Shown piece by piece: positions 53,900-63,934 of a stretch of 64,000 nucleotides of DNA. The stretch spans positions 39,393-103,392 of the forward strand of contig JAFRQP010000083.1 of assembly GCA_017428565.1 (NCBI GenBank), given 5' to 3'. Within the stretch, counting starts at the first letter, position 1; each line of letters starts with the position of its first letter. Below the pieces are notes generated by a model. It did not search any database, was not told where the DNA came from, and was given only the letters and a program-made list of their open reading frames with translations. A program made the position numbers and the translations under genes. The DNA comes from Oscillospiraceae bacterium (GTDB lineage: Bacteria; Bacillota; Clostridia; Oscillospirales; Oscillospiraceae).

Positions 53900-56800
53900 A
53901 TGGCGAAACAGAATCTTGAAACCCTGATCACCATCAACGCTCGCGCGGGAAACGGCTTTTCCAAGCTGGGGAACACGCTGACGGAGATGGGCAGCATCGT
54001 AAACGGTTTCTCGCAGCAGCTGATCAGCTTCGGGAAGGATTCCGTGACCGTATACCGCAACTATGAGCGGAGCATGAAGGACGCGGAGGTGGCGCTTTCG
54101 ACCACCTACGGACGGAACACGGCAGAGCTCGCGCGGACGATGGAGGAGCTGGACGCGGCCGCAACCGAGTGGGCGGCGACCACGATTTTTCATACAAACG
54201 ACGTTGCTGACGCGATCTCCGTCGCGGCGCACGCGGGTTGGGATCTGGAGGAGATCCTGGTGGGCTTGCCGGCTGCCATGCAGCTGGCCCAGGCCGGCGG
54301 GCTGGATCTGAGCGAATCAGTCAACTACATTGTGAAGGCCACCAGCGCCGCAGGGGTCGGCTTTGAGGATCTGACGAACTTCACGGATCAGTGGACATTT
54401 GCCGCCAACAGCAGCGCTTCAGACATCCGGGAATACGGCGACGCGATGCTGCGCATGGGCAGCACCATGCGCTTTGCGGGCAACACGGAAGAGCTGATGA
54501 CCCTGATCGCCGTGACGGCAAATGCAGGCGCGGTAGGCGCGGAGGCGGGCACCCAGATCCGCAACTCCATCCTGCGCCTGATCGCACCGACGGACAAGGC
54601 AGAGCGAGCCATGGCGCAGCTGGGCGCGGCCAGCCAGGAAACGGTTGATCTGATGGGGGACGCGGATCTTGCGGCCTCCAATCTGATCCTGACCCAGCAC
54701 GGCTTCAGCGCTTACGACGAGCAGGGCAATCTGAAAAATATCCTGGAGATCTACCGGGAGCTGTACCTTGCGCTGGGGGAGATCGCAGGGGGCTTTGACA
54801 ATATCGAACGGAATCAGGACGCCATCCGCATCCTGTCCAGCATTTTCCCGACGAGGACGATCACGGAGGCCATCACCCTGCTGCGGGGCGCATCGGAGGG
54901 CTACGACGGGCTCTTTGCCGCCATGCAGAACGGAGCGGCGGATGGTTACGGCGCCTATGCCGCGGTGACCATGATGGATTCCCTGGACGGGAAGCTTGAG
55001 ATTTTTGAGAGCAAGGTAGAGCGGCTGGAGCAGGTCATCGGCCAGGAGCTGCGCGACGACGTGATCGGCGCGGCGGACTGGGCGGGCGGCCTGATCGACA
55101 GTCTGGCGGAAATGGATCCGGCGGGGCTCAGCGCACTGGTGAGCGGGCTGGAGGTCGTGGCGGGTGCCGGCCCGGCGCTGTTGGCGGCGGGAGGCGCGTT
55201 CCGTCTCCTCGGAGCGGTTTTCGGCGGGCCTGTGGGCATGACCGCCGCTGCTTTGGTGGGCGTCGGAGCTGGTCTTGCGGCTCTGAGCGATTGGAACGAA
55301 TCGCAGTTTGAACGCAATTTCGGCACCATGGAGCTGGATATGGCTGCCATCGACGGCTATATCCATTCCATCGGCGACGGCTTCCGGGACGCCTACGCGG
55401 AGGCCAATGAATTCCGGGACGCGGTGAACGGTGCGCTGAAGGACTATGAGGACGCCAGCGGGAGCCTGAGCAGCAGTCTGATGAGCAAGATGCTGACCAA
55501 GGCGAAGCTGACCGACGCGGACAAGCGGGAGCTGGAGCGGCTGGCCGATCAGATGTACAGCTCGCTGACCGACGCCATCAGCAACAGCGCGGCTGCCACG
55601 CAGAGCTATTGGGCCCAGCTGCTGAGCAACGGGGACGACGGCGGGCAGGTTTATGCGCAGATCATGGATCTTACCAACCAGGCCTCCCAGGAGGCGATGC
55701 TGGAGGCGGAGCAAATCAGCCAGGATCTTAGAGCCGCGCTGACCAGCGCCTTTGCCGACGGGGAGATCAGCCCGGAGGAATATCAGAATATCCTGGGCTA
55801 TATGAACGCCTATAACGACGCCATCGCGCGTGCGGCGGCTGAGGCCAAGAGCGAGGACGATTATGTACGGATGCAGGGCTATCTGCAAAAGGCACAGTCG
55901 GCCAGCTGGGACGAGGTCGAGGGAATCATTGGAGAAGCCACAGCAGACCGAGACCAGGTCCTGCAGGAGCAGGAGGACGCCTATCAGGAGGAGCGATTCC
56001 GGCTGGAGTACCGCTGGGACCGGGCCATCGAAGAGGGCTGGATGATCAACGGCCAGCTTGCCACGCTGGAGGGAAAACAGGCGGCACTGGAGACCTTGGA
56101 CGAGGAGTTTCAGAAGCAGCAGGACAGGAGCTCCGCCGCCTATGATCAACTCATTTTAGATCTGTACGAGACGGCTTTGATGCAGAGCGATCTCGCCGGG
56201 CCCTACCAGGACGTGCTCGGCATAGCCGGGCAATACAGAAGTGGTGAAATCAACTGGGCAATGGCACGGCAAAAGATCATTGACCAGTACGGACGTGATT
56301 TACATGGGACCTTGCCCAATCTGATCTGGGGAGCGGAAGCAAGCGACCTGGGTGAGATCCTTTCGACCATGAGAAGTTTTTACGGCGGAGCCGAGGGCCT
56401 GGCGGAGAAGATCTCATACTATGAGGGCATCGGCGACAAGGAAACGGCGGAAAGGCTGCTGAACATGGCGTTGGCAGGGAACCTTATCGAATATACGGAA
56501 GGGTTTGAGTTTATCGCTGAAGGTCAGGAAGAGAGCGATCGAGAGATTTTCGGAAGATGGCTTGATCCGTTCCACTACAGGGAGGAAGAAAGGGACAGAT
56601 ACCCTGTTTATGGAGCAAGCGCACCCGCATACACATTCCCAGAAAATGAAAACGCGCCGCCGGGCGAAATCACATGGATCCAACTCGGGTCCGGAACACC
56701 GGCGGTGGAGGTGCCGGTGACGGCGGACACCACGGAGCTGGATCAGACGCTGCAGAACTATCAGGCGCCGCCCATCGTGGCAAGGGTTTTCGGCATGAAG

Positions 56801-57130
56801 GAGTACGCCGGCGGCGGACGGGCAACCCAGGCCTCCATCTTCGGCGAGGCCGGGGCGGAATGGGCGATCCCGGAGGAGCACAGCGAGCGGACGGCGGCGC
56901 TGCTGAACGCCGCGAGAGCGGCCAGCGGATGGAGCTGGCCGGATCTGCTGGCCCGCTTCGGCGGGCTGAACGCGAACGCGAGCCACACGCCGACCACCAT
57001 CGTCTACAGCCCGACGATCCACGCGCAGGACGCCGCCGGTGTGGAAGAGGCGCTGCGCCGGGACAAAAAACGGATGGAAAAATGGTTGGAGGAGATGAAG
57101 GCGCGGGACGCCGCGGAGGTGTACACATGA
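53900..57130 (+). CDS. Tail tape measure protein
   Basis: At 1,076 residues it is the longest prophage gene. The N-terminal third (about 60-345) is the conserved tape-measure core of the TP901 type: ERSMKDAEVALSTTYGRNTA, AGWDLEEILVGLPAAMQLAQ, YIVKATSAAGVGFEDLTNFT, FPTRTITEAITLLRGASEGY. A hydrophobic Ala/Gly stretch (about 415-455) and long helices follow. The C-terminus has the GGRATQASIFGEAGAEWAIP motif common in such proteins. It sets tail length and enters the host on infection. GAGAGG precedes the ATG. Confidence 0.93.
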   Translation: MAKQNLETLITINARAGNGFSKLGNTLTEMGSIVNGFSQQLISFGKDSVTVYRNYERSMKDAEVALSTTYGRNTAELARTMEELDAAATEWAATTIFHTNDVADAISVAAHAGWDLEEILVGLPAAMQLAQAGGLDLSESVNYIVKATSAAGVGFEDLTNFTDQWTFAANSSASDIREYGDAMLRMGSTMRFAGNTEELMTLIAVTANAGAVGAEAGTQIRNSILRLIAPTDKAERAMAQLGAASQETVDLMGDADLAASNLILTQHGFSAYDEQGNLKNILEIYRELYLALGEIAGGFDNIERNQDAIRILSSIFPTRTITEAITLLRGASEGYDGLFAAMQNGAADGYGAYAAVTMMDSLDGKLEIFESKVERLEQVIGQELRDDVIGAADWAGGLIDSLAEMDPAGLSALVSGLEVVAGAGPALLAAGGAFRLLGAVFGGPVGMTAAALVGVGAGLAALSDWNESQFERNFGTMELDMAAIDGYIHSIGDGFRDAYAEANEFRDAVNGALKDYEDASGSLSSSLMSKMLTKAKLTDADKRELERLADQMYSSLTDAISNSAAATQSYWAQLLSNGDDGGQVYAQIMDLTNQASQEAMLEAEQISQDLRAALTSAFADGEISPEEYQNILGYMNAYNDAIARAAAEAKSEDDYVRMQGYLQKAQSASWDEVEGIIGEATADRDQVLQEQEDAYQEERFRLEYRWDRAIEEGWMINGQLATLEGKQAALETLDEEFQKQQDRSSAAYDQLILDLYETALMQSDLAGPYQDVLGIAGQYRSGEINWAMARQKIIDQYGRDLHGTLPNLIWGAEASDLGEILSTMRSFYGGAEGLAEKISYYEGIGDKETAERLLNMALAGNLIEYTEGFEFIAEGQEESDREIFGRWLDPFHYREEERDRYPVYGASAPAYTFPENENAPPGEITWIQLGSGTPAVEVPVTADTTELDQTLQNYQAPPIVARVFGMKEYAGGGRATQASIFGEAGAEWAIPEEHSERTAALLNAARAASGWSWPDLLARFGGLNANASHTPTTIVYSPTIHAQDAAGVEEALRRDKKRMEKWLEEMKARDAAEVYT

Positions 57131-57360
57131 AAACAACAGAGGGGATCTACCTGTGCAGCGCCGGAGAGAGCTTCGACCTGATCGCACTGCAGGTGTACGG
57201 CCACGAAAAATACGCCGCGGAGCTGCTGTGCGCAAACCCGTCCCTCTGCCGGATACCCGTGTTTTCGGGCGGCGAACGCTTGACACTGCCTTCGGTGGAG
57301 CTGCCGGAGGAGACGGGATATGAGCGCTATGCGCCGGCGCGGGCGCCCTGGAAGGAGTGA
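57127..57360 (+). CDS. Tail protein X, LysM-like
   Basis: The 77-residue protein (EGIYLCSAGESFDLIALQVY ... ELLCANPSLCRIPVFSGGER) is a LysM-like gpX of P2-type tails, thought to link hub and tape measure. ATGA overlap with the tape-measure stop. Confidence 0.82.
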   Translation: MKTTEGIYLCSAGESFDLIALQVYGHEKYAAELLCANPSLCRIPVFSGGERLTLPSVELPEETGYERYAPARAPWKE

Positions 57361-57369
57361 GCGATCAGC

Positions 57370-57885
57370 ATGGCAGAAATGGGACGCTGGGCCGGACATG
57401 CCTTTATCGTCTCGCCCAATCTGATCCGCAGCTGGTCAGATCTGCAGATCAAGGGATCCAGCGGGACGGAAAACAAGGAGAGCGAAGGACAGCAGTATGT
57501 GACGCGAAAAAAGGGGAACGCCGCGGAGCTGAGCTTTACGCTGCGGCTGCACGCGCTGACGGGCTGCTCCGTCCGGGAGGAGGCCATGGCCTTTGTGGAG
57601 GAAGCAATGGCCGGCGAGAGCGATTATTTTTACATCGGAGGGGAGAAGCTGCTCCCCTGCCAAATGATGCTGACGGACGCGACCGTCAGCGAGACGGAGA
57701 TCACAAACAGCGGGATCTGGGTGCGCGCCGACGTGCAGATCACCATGCGGCAGGCGAGCCCGAAGGATCGGGAGGAGACGCCGGAGGCCGCCCAGGAAAA
57801 CGGACGGGCGCACAGCCAGAAGACGCTCAACGGACGGCGCGGCGGCTATAACAACGGCGTCAAGTTTGTACAGATGATCATGTGA
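57370..57885 (+). CDS. Baseplate-region protein, unknown
   Basis: The 171-residue protein (GRWAGHAFIVSPNLIRSWSD, KGNAAELSFTLRLHALTGCS, GIWVRADVQITMRQASPKDR) lies between gpX-like and gp25-like genes. A baseplate or tube-initiation role is inferred from position. AAGGAGTGAG precedes the ATG. Confidence 0.6.
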   Translation: MAEMGRWAGHAFIVSPNLIRSWSDLQIKGSSGTENKESEGQQYVTRKKGNAAELSFTLRLHALTGCSVREEAMAFVEEAMAGESDYFYIGGEKLLPCQMMLTDATVSETEITNSGIWVRADVQITMRQASPKDREETPEAAQENGRAHSQKTLNGRRGGYNNGVKFVQMIM

Positions 57886-57893
57886 GGTGGGAA

Positions 57894-58202
57894 ATGGCAA
57901 GGTATCAAATCGACAACTTACCGGCGCCCATCGACTTCCAGGCGACAGATAAGACGCTGCGGCGCCTGCAGAATGCCAAGAACCTGCTGATGTGCCGGAT
58001 GGGCGAGGTGCCCTTTGACCGCTTCCGCGGATTTGACACGACGCTTTTAGAGCTGCCGCTCCCAGAGCTGCGCACGGAGCTGCTGCCGGAGCTCGACCGC
58101 TTGATGATCTGGGAGCCCGGCGCGGAGGTGGTGAGCGCGGAGGCAACGCTGCTGACGGGGGGCGAGCTCTATATCAAAGTAATCCTTGAGATCAGTGAAT
58201 GA
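57894..58202 (+). CDS. Baseplate wedge protein, gp25/GpW-like
   Basis: The 102-residue protein (NAKNLLMCRMGEVPFDRFRG ... LLPELDRLMIWEPGAEVVSA) matches the gp25-like fold, where RxxxxxxxxLxxWEPR-type segments are typical; it triggers sheath assembly. GAGGTGGGAA precedes ATG 57894. Confidence 0.72.
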   Translation: MARYQIDNLPAPIDFQATDKTLRRLQNAKNLLMCRMGEVPFDRFRGFDTTLLELPLPELRTELLPELDRLMIWEPGAEVVSAEATLLTGGELYIKVILEISE

Positions 58203-58215
58203 GAGGGGCATGGAA

Positions 58216-59319
58216 ATGGACAGCGGAGAACTGCACTATTTGACCTATGACCCGGAGGCAATCTGGGCGGAAATGATGGACGCGTATCAGGCCGAAGGCG
58301 GCGACGCGCTCTATCCGGGTGACGAGAAGGAGCTGCTTTTGCGCAGCGTGCTGGCGGACATCACCCAGGTGCTGGCCGGTGTTGACAACGCGCTGAGGAT
58401 GCAGACCTTGCGCTATGCGGCGGGGGAATACCTGGACGTGATGGGGGAAGGGCGGAGCTGCCCGCGGATCGAGGCGAGCAAGGCTAAGGCCACGGTGCGG
58501 ATCCACACCCGCACGACCGGCCGTGCCGTCACCCTGGGGAAGGGTACGGCAATGACCGCCAACGGGGAAATGTTTTATCTGCTGACGGACAATCTGAGCC
58601 TGTCCGGGTATGAGCAGAGCCTGACGGCTGAAATCGAGGCGGAGCGGGCAGGAAGCGCCGGAAACGGGCTGCTGGCCGGGACGCAGATGCAGCTTGCCGT
58701 ATCACAGGAGGCGGTGGACACGATCTTTGCAAGCGCCGACGCAGTGGGCGGAAATGAGCGGGAAGAGGATGAGGTCTACCGGGATAGGATCCGCAATTAT
58801 TGGCTGACCAGCGTAACCACCGGCCCCGCCCGGCAGTACGAGGCGGCGGCCATGGGCGTGAGCAGCGCGATCGTGGACGCGAAAGCGCTGAGAATCGGCG
58901 CGGGGCAGGTTGGCGTCTATCTGATCCTCTCAGATGATACCGGCGCGGCCGCCATCCTGCAGGCTGTGACGGAGGCGCTGTCCGACGAGGAGCTGCGGCC
59001 GCTTACCGACCAAGTGACGGTGTCCGTCGCGGAGGAAATCACTTATACGCTGAATGTCCAGTACGCCGCCGACGCGGGCAGCACCACCAGCGCGGCCATC
59101 GCCGCGGCGGTTGCCGCCTATACGGAATGGCAGGACAACAGCGTCGGCCGTGCCTTCGACCCGAACCGGCTGAACGCCTATCTTTACCAGGCGGGATGCA
59201 CAAGGGTCATCTGGGGAGAGGGCAGCAAACTGGGAGAGGACGGCGCTGTGGAATACACAGAGATCCCGGCCAGCTCCCGGTTGAAGGGCAGCATCACTCT
59301 GACCGCCTTGACGAGCTGA
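58216..59319 (+). CDS. Baseplate protein J
   Basis: The 367-residue protein belongs to the GpJ family of P2-type wedges: LRSVLADITQVLAGVDNALR, RYAAGEYLDVMGEGRSCPRI, AGSAGNGLLAGTQ, EVYRDRIRNYW and VYLILSD. ATG 58216 is seven bases after GAGAGGGG; ATG 58210 is possible. It starts 13 bases after the gp25-like stop. Confidence 0.88.
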   Translation: MDSGELHYLTYDPEAIWAEMMDAYQAEGGDALYPGDEKELLLRSVLADITQVLAGVDNALRMQTLRYAAGEYLDVMGEGRSCPRIEASKAKATVRIHTRTTGRAVTLGKGTAMTANGEMFYLLTDNLSLSGYEQSLTAEIEAERAGSAGNGLLAGTQMQLAVSQEAVDTIFASADAVGGNEREEDEVYRDRIRNYWLTSVTTGPARQYEAAAMGVSSAIVDAKALRIGAGQVGVYLILSDDTGAAAILQAVTEALSDEELRPLTDQVTVSVAEEITYTLNVQYAADAGSTTSAAIAAAVAAYTEWQDNSVGRAFDPNRLNAYLYQAGCTRVIWGEGSKLGEDGAVEYTEIPASSRLKGSITLTALTS

Positions 59320-59335
59320 AAAGCGGGGTGAGGGG

Positions 59336-59905
59336 ATGTTTACGGTTGAGATCGAGAAATGGATCCCCCGCTTTCTGACGAGGGATCGGAACTGCTACGC
59401 CCTGGCGAAGGGGATCGAGGCGGGACTGAACGCGCTGAACCGAATCGCGGAGGCCGGGCTTGCCTGCCTTTCGGATGTGGAAACCATGCCCGAGTGGAGA
59501 CTGGACGAGCTGGCCTGGGAATATGCGGCGGACTGGTATGATCCCCAGGCGGAGATCCCGGAAAAGCGAAGCCAGATCGCCGGCGCCTTTGCCTTTTATA
59601 ACCGTTTGGGAACGGTCTATGCCGTCAAGAAAGCGGTGGAGGCGACCTTCGGCGCCGGCCGGGTGGAGGAATGGTATCAGTACAACGGCACGCCATATCA
59701 TTTCCGCATTTTTGCCGACGGATCGAGCATGAGCGGAGCCGGCAGCCTGAAGCTCCAGCGGATGGTGCAACGGGTGCAAAACGTCCGGAGCGTACTGGAT
59801 CAGATCTGCTTCACAGGAGAGAGCGAGGCCGCGGCGCTGATCACGGTGGGCGCAGCCGTGACCGGCGCTCAGGGAGAAATCCACGCACTTGCAAGGGAGG
59901 ATTAA
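59336..59905 (+). CDS. Tail protein I
   Basis: The 189-residue protein has LDELAWEYAADWYDPQAEIP, KRSQIAGAFAFYNRLGTVYA and VKKAVEATFGAGRVEEWYQY, the hallmark of P2 gpI, which ties wedges to tail fibres. It follows J as in P2. Confidence 0.88.
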   Translation: MFTVEIEKWIPRFLTRDRNCYALAKGIEAGLNALNRIAEAGLACLSDVETMPEWRLDELAWEYAADWYDPQAEIPEKRSQIAGAFAFYNRLGTVYAVKKAVEATFGAGRVEEWYQYNGTPYHFRIFADGSSMSGAGSLKLQRMVQRVQNVRSVLDQICFTGESEAAALITVGAAVTGAQGEIHALARED

Positions 59906-59907
59906 CT

Positions 59908-60639
59908 ATGTGGAATCAAGCTGCAATCACAAATGCCGGGCGCGAGGTATTGGCAAGCGCCGCGGCGGGCAATCTGCTGACCATCGACAATGCCGCAAGC
60001 GGATCCGGAACGGTTGAGGCCGATGCGCTGAAAAGCTGCACGGACGTCTCCTCACGGAAAAAGACGCTGACCGTGACAGGCGTAAGGAGCAGCGGAGCGG
60101 GGATCACCGTGGAGGTCATGCTGACAGCGGCGGAAACGGCCTACCAGGCGCGGCAGATCGGCGTGTTCGGCCACACCGGAACGGGAGCGGCTGTGCTGCT
60201 TGCCATCTTCCAGGACGCGGACGGGATCGCCATCCCGTCTACCGGCGATATGCCCGATTTCGCCTATGTGTTTTACGCCACGATCCAGGTCGGAAATGTT
60301 TCCAGCATTACGGCGACGGTGGATCCGAGCGCGCTGGTCACCCAATCCCAGCTGCAGAACGCCGTCAGCACCGCCGTCCAGCAGCTCAGCACCAGGGAGC
60401 TGACGCTGACGCTGGACAAGGACGACTGGGAGGCTGACGGAGATTTTTATACCCAGACCGTTTCCTGCGAAGGGATGACGGCAAATTCCAAGGCGGCCGC
60501 AGGGCCTGCCGCGGATAGCTGGATCGCAGCGCAGGAGGCGAATCTGTTTCCGCCCGTGCCCGGCGCCGGGGCACTCAGCTTCAAGAGTGAGTATAGGCCG
60601 AGCGCGGATATTGATGTGATCGTACACATCTACGGGTGA
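59908..60639 (+). CDS. Tail fibre/collar N-terminal type protein
   Basis: The 243-residue protein begins MWNQAAITNAGREVLASAAA, the start used by P2 H-like fibres and related proteins (…T.aG...la.a.ag...t...). TAYQARQIGVFGH and DMPDFAYVFYATIQVGNVSS fit the same domain. The C-terminal 80 residues differ and end with DIDVIVHIYG. AAGGGAGG precedes the ATG. Confidence 0.78.
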   Translation: MWNQAAITNAGREVLASAAAGNLLTIDNAASGSGTVEADALKSCTDVSSRKKTLTVTGVRSSGAGITVEVMLTAAETAYQARQIGVFGHTGTGAAVLLAIFQDADGIAIPSTGDMPDFAYVFYATIQVGNVSSITATVDPSALVTQSQLQNAVSTAVQQLSTRELTLTLDKDDWEADGDFYTQTVSCEGMTANSKAAAGPAADSWIAAQEANLFPPVPGAGALSFKSEYRPSADIDVIVHIYG

Positions 60640-60648
60640 GGTGCGGGT

Positions 60649-61476
60649 ATGGTAGTTTGGAATGGCCCGCGCGGCATGCCGAAAATTACGGCGGCGGATC
60701 TTGAATACAACGGGAACATGCTCTTTACCAGCGACGGAGAAAACTGGGAGGCTGCGCTGCTGGATGGAGACGCGGCCACGCTGCGCTTCAAAAAGGATCC
60801 CGGTTTGGTCGACATCTTCATGGTGGCCGGCGGCCAGAGCGCCTCGTATTATGCCGGCGCGGAGCAGAACGCCTACAGCGGCCCGTCCCACGGCTGCCCG
60901 GGAGGCGCGGGCGGCGAGTGCGTGACGCTGGAGGCCGTGAAGCTGGAAAAGGAAACGGATTACACCGTCAGCATCGGCGGAAGCGACCAGGACACGACGA
61001 TCAATCTTGACGAGAGAACGTACAGGGCGCGCTCCGGTTACGGCTCCGCGGGCGGCGTGGGCGCGACCGTTTCTTCGTCCGGCACCATCGTGCCTGCGAA
61101 CGGTGACGACGGCGTTTTTGCTTACGGAGAGGATCAAGACACGCTGCTGATCGACGACTTCGCAGGGCATAAGTTCGGCCCAGGCGGCGGAGGCGGAGGC
61201 GCTCACCTTGGATCAAACGGCGCGTTCAGCGGGGCAGGGCTCGGCGGCGAAAGCAATGGGGCCGAACACCAGCACGGGAAAGGCGGCCGTTATCTCCGAG
61301 GTTATCCGGGCTCTGCAAACGGTGCGGACGGCTATGCCAATCACGGCCAGGGCGGCGGTGGCCCCGCCTACTGGTGGATGGGCAGCGCGTCCCGTTACGG
61401 GGACGGAACGGAAAACGCTCTTGGCAAAGGCGGCAGCGGTGTGATGTTTATCCGGGGACACCGGAGAGCGAGGTAA
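60649..61476 (+). CDS. Glycine-rich tail tip/adhesin-like protein
   Basis: The 275-residue protein has a Gly-rich C-terminal half (PGGAGGECV, FGPGGGGGGAHLGSNGAFSG, GQGGGGPAYWW, GKGGSGVMFIRG) like the polyglycine sandwich adhesins at myophage fibre tips. It may touch the host receptor. GAGGTGCGGGT precedes the ATG. Confidence 0.65.
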   Translation: MVVWNGPRGMPKITAADLEYNGNMLFTSDGENWEAALLDGDAATLRFKKDPGLVDIFMVAGGQSASYYAGAEQNAYSGPSHGCPGGAGGECVTLEAVKLEKETDYTVSIGGSDQDTTINLDERTYRARSGYGSAGGVGATVSSSGTIVPANGDDGVFAYGEDQDTLLIDDFAGHKFGPGGGGGGAHLGSNGAFSGAGLGGESNGAEHQHGKGGRYLRGYPGSANGADGYANHGQGGGGPAYWWMGSASRYGDGTENALGKGGSGVMFIRGHRRAR

Positions 61477-61488
61477 CAGGAGGGCGAT

Positions 61489-63564
61489 ATGGGAAAAATA
61501 GATTTTTCGATCGGCCAACCAGAGCCGGTACCAGAGGAAAAGAAGATCCTGGTGAATGTGAAGGGACGACATGCAAGCGCCGTCTACCGGGATCTTATCA
61601 CGTCCGGAAGCCGGGGGATCTATGCGTCCTTCACCTTTGACGCGGTTTGGGACGATCTGACCAAGATCGCGGTATTTGAAGGCAGCGAGCGCAAAATCGA
61701 CGTGGAGCTGACCGGCGAGAGCTGCGAGGTGCCGCCGGAGGTCATGGAGATGCCCACGAGCTATCTGCGTATCGGCGTCTACGGCGTGGACGGGACGGGG
61801 AGCATTGTGATCCCGACCGTTTATGCGAGTGTCCGACGCATCGAGCAGGGAACCGATCCGAGCGGAGAGCACCCGGCAGAGAAAACGAAAACGCTTGTCG
61901 AGAAGTTGATGGAAGCCGCCCAGGCGGCCCGGGATGCCGCCGCGGCAGCGGAGCGCCTGGCGCAGAGCGTCCGGGACGACGCCGACGCCGGCGAGTTTGA
62001 CGGGGAGGACGGCAACGGCATATGGTGGACAGTCTCCCGGATCACGTCAACAGGCGTTCCTGGCTACGGAGAAATTCGCGCATCTTATCTGAAAGGCCGC
62101 AGCGGAGCACCAGCCGCCCACGATTTGGTCGTTGGCCCTCTGATTGGAGAGACCAGCAGCATAGCGAATCTATACGAAATTTCTTCCGTGGTTGGTCAAT
62201 ACTGCGCGCTAAGGGGAATCGGCACCATCAAAGGCGTCCACGGCGACCCTGGCTTTGCCCCGGAGGTCACCATCGAAACGATCCCAGGAGGCACCCGCAT
62301 CACCATCACCTCCGCCGCTCACCCGGAAGGGCAGAGCTTTGACGTGATGGACGGTGCGGGAGGCGGCAGCGATGCATTTACCGCCACTTACACCCTCGGC
62401 CAGACAAGCACCTGCGACAAGACCTATGCGGAGATCATGGCCGCATGGCTGGCGGGGCAGACGGTTTTTGTGCGTGCCACGGGTGTAGCCGTCGGGCAGA
62501 CGGCAAATGTCTATGCCAGCCAAAGCGGGGACTTGATTGTGATCGTGACGCTGACGGCGGCATCGGCGGTGCGCCTAACCCACACCAGCGCAGACGCCAT
62601 CTCCTGGGTGCTGCTTGGGATAGACGCAACAGACATCCAGTATCTTGATCAGTTTCTCGTAAATAGTGGCTATTACAGAAAGCCCGCCACCGGCATCCCG
62701 GCCTCCGATCTGGAGGAGGGCGCGATCCCGACCGTGCCGAGAAAAACATCCGAACTGCAAAACGACAGCGGATTTGTTCAGGCGGGCGAGTTGGCCGAAG
62801 TAGCCAAAACTGGGAACTATAACGACCTGGAGGGGAAGCCCAGTGTTGACGAAAGCCCGACGAGCGGGAGCGACGCGCTGGTCAAGTCCGGCGGCGTTGC
62901 CGCGGCGATAGCATCGGCGGTCGCGGGGGTGACACAGATCCGCTTTGCGGTGGTGCAGGCTCTGCCCGCCGTCGGTGCGGACGGCACGATCTACCTCGTG
63001 CCCAACAGCGGCAGCGGCTCCAATATCTACGACGAGTACATCTACGTGAACGGGGCTTACGAGCGCCTTGGAACTACAGAGGTTGACCTTACCGGCTACC
63101 GTAAAGCAGCCGATCAGGACACTATCGACCAGCAGCAAAACGCGGCCATCGCCGCGAAGTACGCCAAGCCAGGCACCGGCATCCCAAAGACTGACCTTGC
63201 AGCTGCGGTGCAGACCTCGCTCGGCAGAGCGGACACGGCGCTGCAGCAGCACCAGGACATTTCCGGCAAGGCGGACAAGGTGCAGGGGATCACGGTGGCC
63301 ACTGACGGCGCGGTGAGCCAGACCGTTGAGCCCGGTAAGGCTTACCACTTTACCGGCGAGCTCACCGCTTTGACCATCACGACCGCCACGCCTGGCGAGG
63401 GCCACTATCACCTGGACTTTGTCTCCAGCGCCACCGCCCCGACGGTGACCCTGCCCGGAGCCTGGATCATGCCGAACGGCTTCCAGGTGGAGGCCAACAC
63501 CCGCTACGAGATCGACGTGCTGGACGGCTACGCGGTCGCCCAGGGCTGGGGGGTGAGCGCATGA
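61489..63564 (+). CDS. Tail fibre protein
   Basis: The 691-residue protein has an N-terminal beta domain (about 1-130), a helical Ala-rich stretch (KLMEAAQAARDAAAAAERLA), collagen-like or spike-like beta repeats, and a middle with fibre motifs (RKTSELQNDSGFV, GNYNDLEGKPS, GYRKAADQDTID, TALQQHQDISGKADK) usual in Firmicute phage fibres. The C-terminus is beta-rich. It likely binds the host surface. AGGAGGGCGAT precedes the ATG. Confidence 0.85.
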   Translation: MGKIDFSIGQPEPVPEEKKILVNVKGRHASAVYRDLITSGSRGIYASFTFDAVWDDLTKIAVFEGSERKIDVELTGESCEVPPEVMEMPTSYLRIGVYGVDGTGSIVIPTVYASVRRIEQGTDPSGEHPAEKTKTLVEKLMEAAQAARDAAAAAERLAQSVRDDADAGEFDGEDGNGIWWTVSRITSTGVPGYGEIRASYLKGRSGAPAAHDLVVGPLIGETSSIANLYEISSVVGQYCALRGIGTIKGVHGDPGFAPEVTIETIPGGTRITITSAAHPEGQSFDVMDGAGGGSDAFTATYTLGQTSTCDKTYAEIMAAWLAGQTVFVRATGVAVGQTANVYASQSGDLIVIVTLTAASAVRLTHTSADAISWVLLGIDATDIQYLDQFLVNSGYYRKPATGIPASDLEEGAIPTVPRKTSELQNDSGFVQAGELAEVAKTGNYNDLEGKPSVDESPTSGSDALVKSGGVAAAIASAVAGVTQIRFAVVQALPAVGADGTIYLVPNSGSGSNIYDEYIYVNGAYERLGTTEVDLTGYRKAADQDTIDQQQNAAIAAKYAKPGTGIPKTDLAAAVQTSLGRADTALQQHQDISGKADKVQGITVATDGAVSQTVEPGKAYHFTGELTALTITTATPGEGHYHLDFVSSATAPTVTLPGAWIMPNGFQVEANTRYEIDVLDGYAVAQGWGVSA

Positions 63565-63932
63565 GTGACCGCAGACGGGCAATGATGCTGCAGACAGCCG
63601 GCGGCGGGACCGTGGACGTGCTCTTCGGCCATGCAACGGCGGACGACAAAAGTCTCACGCTCCCGATCCCGCTTGGATATGACTGGTATGCCTTTATGTC
63701 TGACGTCAGCCAGAAAACCGAAAATAATGAGGTCTTGCGCAGAGCGCAGGATGCTGTTGGTTGGCTGTGCGACAAGACCAACACCGTCAATGTCAGCCGG
63801 GACGGGACGCAGAGGGACATCTTTATCACCAGGTCGGACGACTCTTTGACGATCAACGGCTACAACGGGAACACGAGCGGAAAAATCGTGGCTGGAGTGG
63901 ATTACACCTACATCGCCTGGAAGGAGAGCTGA
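63561..63932 (+). CDS. Phage protein after the tail fibre, unknown
   Basis: The 123-residue protein starts by ATGA overlap with the fibre stop. The sequence is beta-rich (GGGTVDVLFGHATADDKSLT, DGTQRDIFITRSDDSLTING) and could be a fibre accessory or chaperone. Not recognised. Confidence 0.55.
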   Translation: MSDRRRAMMLQTAGGGTVDVLFGHATADDKSLTLPIPLGYDWYAFMSDVSQKTENNEVLRRAQDAVGWLCDKTNTVNVSRDGTQRDIFITRSDDSLTINGYNGNTSGKIVAGVDYTYIAWKES

Positions 63933-63934
63933 AA

